Assembly: GCA_021372725.1 (NCBI GenBank)
Contig: JAJFTV010000055.1
Span: 1-32,779, forward strand
Reading direction: 5' to 3'
DNA: 32,779 bases
Origin: Chloroflexota bacterium
Lineage (GTDB): Bacteria > Chloroflexota > Anaerolineae > Anaerolineales > Anaerolineaceae
Shown one piece after another: positions 31,101 to 32,779 of this stretch (positions are counted from its first letter, which is position 1; each line of letters starts with the position of its first letter). The notes under the pieces are model-generated. The model searched no databases and was not told the origin of the DNA. It saw only the letters and a program-made list of their open reading frames with translations. The translations under genes were made by a program, and so were the position numbers.

Positions 31101-31381
31101 CCTGTCATGCTGAGGGTTTGTTGTGAAACAAACCGGAAGCATCCGCCTGAGAGCCGGTGATGAATGGGCTGGGTGTGGAAACATTCCCCGCATTGTCATG
31201 CTGAGGGTTTGTTGCGAAACAAACCGGAAGCATCCGCCCAAGGACCGGTGATGAATGGGCAGGGTGTGGAAACATCCCCCGCATTGTCATGCTGAGCGCA
31301 GCGAAGCATCCGCCCGAGAGCCGGTGATGAATGGGCTGGGGTGTGGAAACATTCCCCGCATTGTCATGCTGAGCGCAGCGA
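31101..31381 (+). repeat. Hairpin-repeat array truncated by an IS3 element
   Basis: Four units have ATGCT at 31107, 31198, 31289 and 31366. The first two carry the enlarged version with an inner GGTTTGTT/AACAAACC hairpin. The last unit keeps its ATGCT and its 11-nt loop but lacks AGCAT: the IS begins at 31382, exactly at the loop-stem boundary. Orientation is the same as in the array at 1-375. 30981-31100 contains no gene. Confidence 0.85.
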
Positions 31382-31449
31382 TGAACTTACCCTAATCTTG
31401 TAGACACGTGAAAAGGCTGGTAGAAATAGAGATAACCAGGAGTCACGAG

Positions 31450-31737
31450 ATGAGCGGACAGACAAGGTATTCTGCAGAATTCAAAAAAGAGACGATCAGG
31501 TTGGTAACTGAGCTGGGACAGGATGTAAAGAAGGTAGCAAAAGATATTGGAGTACACGAAAACACAGTTTATAAATGGATCCAACTCTACAAGGATCATC
31601 CTGAGGAACCATTTGTTGGAAGTGGGCATCAACATATTGAAGAGGCAGAATTAAGAAAAGCCAATAAGCGAATAGCAGACTTGGAACAGGAAGTTGCGAT
31701 ACTAAAAAAAGCAATAGCCATCTTCTCCAGACCATAG
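31450..31737 (+). CDS. IS3-family transposase OrfA
   Basis: A 95-aa helix-turn-helix protein (RYSAEFKKETIRLVTELGQDVKKVAKDIGVHENTVYKWIQLYK), followed by a leucine-zipper-like coiled coil (ELRKANKRIADLEQEVAILKKA) used for dimerisation. The start at 31450 follows AGGAG. Near its end, CTA AAA AAA G (31702-31711) is a slippery site that lets ribosomes shift to the -1 frame and continue into orfB. The -1 frame is open across the junction. Confidence 0.92.
   Translation: MSGQTRYSAEFKKETIRLVTELGQDVKKVAKDIGVHENTVYKWIQLYKDHPEEPFVGSGHQHIEEAELRKANKRIADLEQEVAILKKAIAIFSRP
31704..31711 (+). other. Programmed -1 ribosomal frameshift site
   Basis: Seven A residues followed by G, positioned as A AAA AAA in the orfA frame. 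Slipping back one base joins the coiled coil of OrfA to the OrfB catalytic domain to make the full transposase, as is known for IS3 elements. Confidence 0.75.
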
Positions 31738-31754
31738 AAAAGAAATACGAGTTT

Positions 31755-32597
31755 ATGCAAAAACACTACCCGCACTTTGAAATAAAGAAGATGGCTGATG
31801 CCTTGGAAGTAGCACGGAGCGGGTATTATGCCTGGGTGAAGAGAAAAGACAGTTTGAAAAGAAGAATGGATATGGAATTGGTAGAGCAAATCAAAACAGT
31901 CTACTATCGATCAAAATCGATATATGGCAGTCCAAGAGTGACAGCCCAACTTCACCGTGAAGGGGTTCAATGCGGAAAGAACCGAGTAGCGAGATTGATG
32001 CGCATAAACAATCTGCAATCACGGAAGCAGCGTAAATATAAAGCTACTACTAATTCCAAACATTCTTATCCTGTGGCGAGCAATATCCTAAAGCAGAATT
32101 TCACTGCTACAAGCCCTAACACAATCTGGGTTTCTGATATTAGTTACATCGCGACCAGAGAAGGTTGGCTTTATGTGGCAATCATCAAGGATATGTTCAC
32201 TCAAAAGATTGTGGGCTGGGCAATGGATAAAACCATGACACGGAAGCTGGTCATTGATGCCCTCAAAATGGCTTATAAAAGGCAAAGACCGGGTCGTGGT
32301 TTGATAATTCACTCAGATCGAGGTATTCAGTATGCAAGCCTTGAATATCAGGCCTTACTCAAAGAATATGGTTTCATTTGCAGTATGAGTCGATCAGGGA
32401 ACCCTTATGACAACGCACCCATGGAGTCTTTCTTTTCCGCTCTAAAAACTGAATGGGTACATCATTATGATTACAAAACAAGATTGGAGGCGAGATCAAG
32501 TCTTTTTGAATATATCGAAAGGTTCTATAACCCACACCGATTGCATTCTTCTATCGGTTATCGAACTCCTTCTGAGTTCGAGTTTGATTATTCATAA
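31755..32597 (+). CDS. IS3-family transposase OrfB (DDE integrase domain)
   Basis: A 280-aa catalytic part, produced mainly as a frameshift fusion with OrfA. An HTH_21-like N-terminal segment (DALEVARSGYYAWVKRKDS) precedes the rve integrase core. The catalytic triad is seen as D in WVSDISY, D in HSDRGIQY and E in APMESFFSALKTE. The ending, RFYNPHRLHSSIGYRTPSEFE, is standard for the family. Length and all catalytic residues are normal. Confidence 0.95.
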   Translation: MQKHYPHFEIKKMADALEVARSGYYAWVKRKDSLKRRMDMELVEQIKTVYYRSKSIYGSPRVTAQLHREGVQCGKNRVARLMRINNLQSRKQRKYKATTNSKHSYPVASNILKQNFTATSPNTIWVSDISYIATREGWLYVAIIKDMFTQKIVGWAMDKTMTRKLVIDALKMAYKRQRPGRGLIIHSDRGIQYASLEYQALLKEYGFICSMSRSGNPYDNAPMESFFSALKTEWVHHYDYKTRLEARSSLFEYIERFYNPHRLHSSIGYRTPSEFEFDYS

Positions 32598-32633
32598 GCC
32601 ATTTCTCGTGTCTATTTTTCTAGGTAAAGCTCA

Positions 32634-32730
32634 GTCTTACGGCTAAAAAATCCAACAAAAATAAAAATCCCCTCAGCGAGGGGCGGGGATTTTTATCCAA
32701 AGTGGCTGTCCACTCTTTTGGGACAGCCCC
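32634..32730 (-). mobile_element. MITE copy 3, truncated at the hairpin apex
   Basis: The right arm of the 22-bp hairpin (32639-32660) is present, followed by an additional inverted repeat, ATAAAAATCCCC/GGGGATTTTTAT (32660-32695). The inverted left end of the element closes at 32730 with GGGACAGCCCC. The other half is missing where the IS3 element begins. 32731-32779 shows no feature. Confidence 0.8.
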
Positions 32731-32779
32731 ATTTTTTACTGAAGTATGTACTGTACTTATTCCATTTTCAACAATTCCC

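Larger units (their letters stand above)
31382..32633 (+). mobile_element. IS3-family insertion sequence, about 1252 bp
   Basis: The left end (TGAACTTACC...) and the inverted right end (TGAGCTTTACC...) form imperfect 35-bp terminal repeats that share TAGACACG and GAAA..GG segments. Two overlapping-frame genes, orfA and orfB, encode the helix-turn-helix and DDE transposase parts. The reading frames are intact, so the element may be active. Left and right flanks do not share a target duplication: the left is a hairpin-repeat array, the right a truncated MITE. This suggests deletion or recombination after insertion. Confidence 0.88.

Overview
The window looks like chromosomal DNA of a free-living bacterium, most likely of the phylum Chloroflexota, class Anaerolineae. 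This is an inference from the overall style: many stand-alone PAS histidine kinases, Thr/Pro-rich lipoproteins, and intergenic hairpin repeats of the kind GTCATGCTGAGCGCAGCGAAG and CCCTTCCC-loop-GGGAAGGG. No rRNA or tRNA gene was recognised, and nothing here fixes the taxonomy.

Layout. 1-375 is a tandem array of about 76-bp hairpin repeats. 346-680 is a structured leader, followed by a DEAD-box RNA helicase with a DbpA-type RNA-binding tail (681-2438). On the minus strand are a VOC/glyoxalase-fold protein, a single-domain response regulator and a PAS-PAS histidine kinase (2514-5068). An orphan HigA-like antitoxin with a consensus promoter and operator (5235-5620) is followed by a receiver-PAS-kinase protein (5787-7331) and a convergent Gfo/Idh/MocA dehydrogenase. 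8341-9576 holds no intact gene: it contains a UvrA-like pseudogene, several inverted repeats and a repeat pair. A Mn/Zn-type ABC uptake operon (9577-12356) has a palindrome at its promoter and probably starts at TTG. Then come a minus-strand lipoprotein-GNAT pair and a plus-strand, translationally coupled GNAT-CorC/HlyC-glycosyltransferase operon (13749-17322).

The most unusual locus is the three-gene operon at 17525-21365. It encodes a 568-aa protein whose C-terminal half resembles nucleoside phosphorylases, a RelA/SpoT homologue with an intact hydrolase site but an eroded synthetase site, and a 79-aa protein of unknown function. A previously hidden UroD-family C-terminal remnant (21395-21538) and a bidirectional terminator separate it from a small DUF4177-like lipoprotein.

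The right part holds an adenosine deaminase, then a kinase with a dead receiver domain, an OmpR-type regulator and an Amt ammonium transporter (24015-27778). A zinc alcohol dehydrogenase and a HipBA toxin-antitoxin operon with paired operators follow. The window ends with another hairpin-repeat array, an IS3-family element with a programmed -1 frameshift, and a truncated MITE.

Three kinds of short repeat recur: the hairpin repeats (arrays at 1, 22061 and 31101, plus single pairs), a MITE with a 22-bp perfect central hairpin (23704, 27831, 32634), and CCCTTCCC palindromes. Some are nested inside others, and both ends of the IS3 element sit at hairpin loops. The arrays at 1 and 22061 are inverted relative to each other and share a terminal sequence, so they could recombine and flip about 22 kb.
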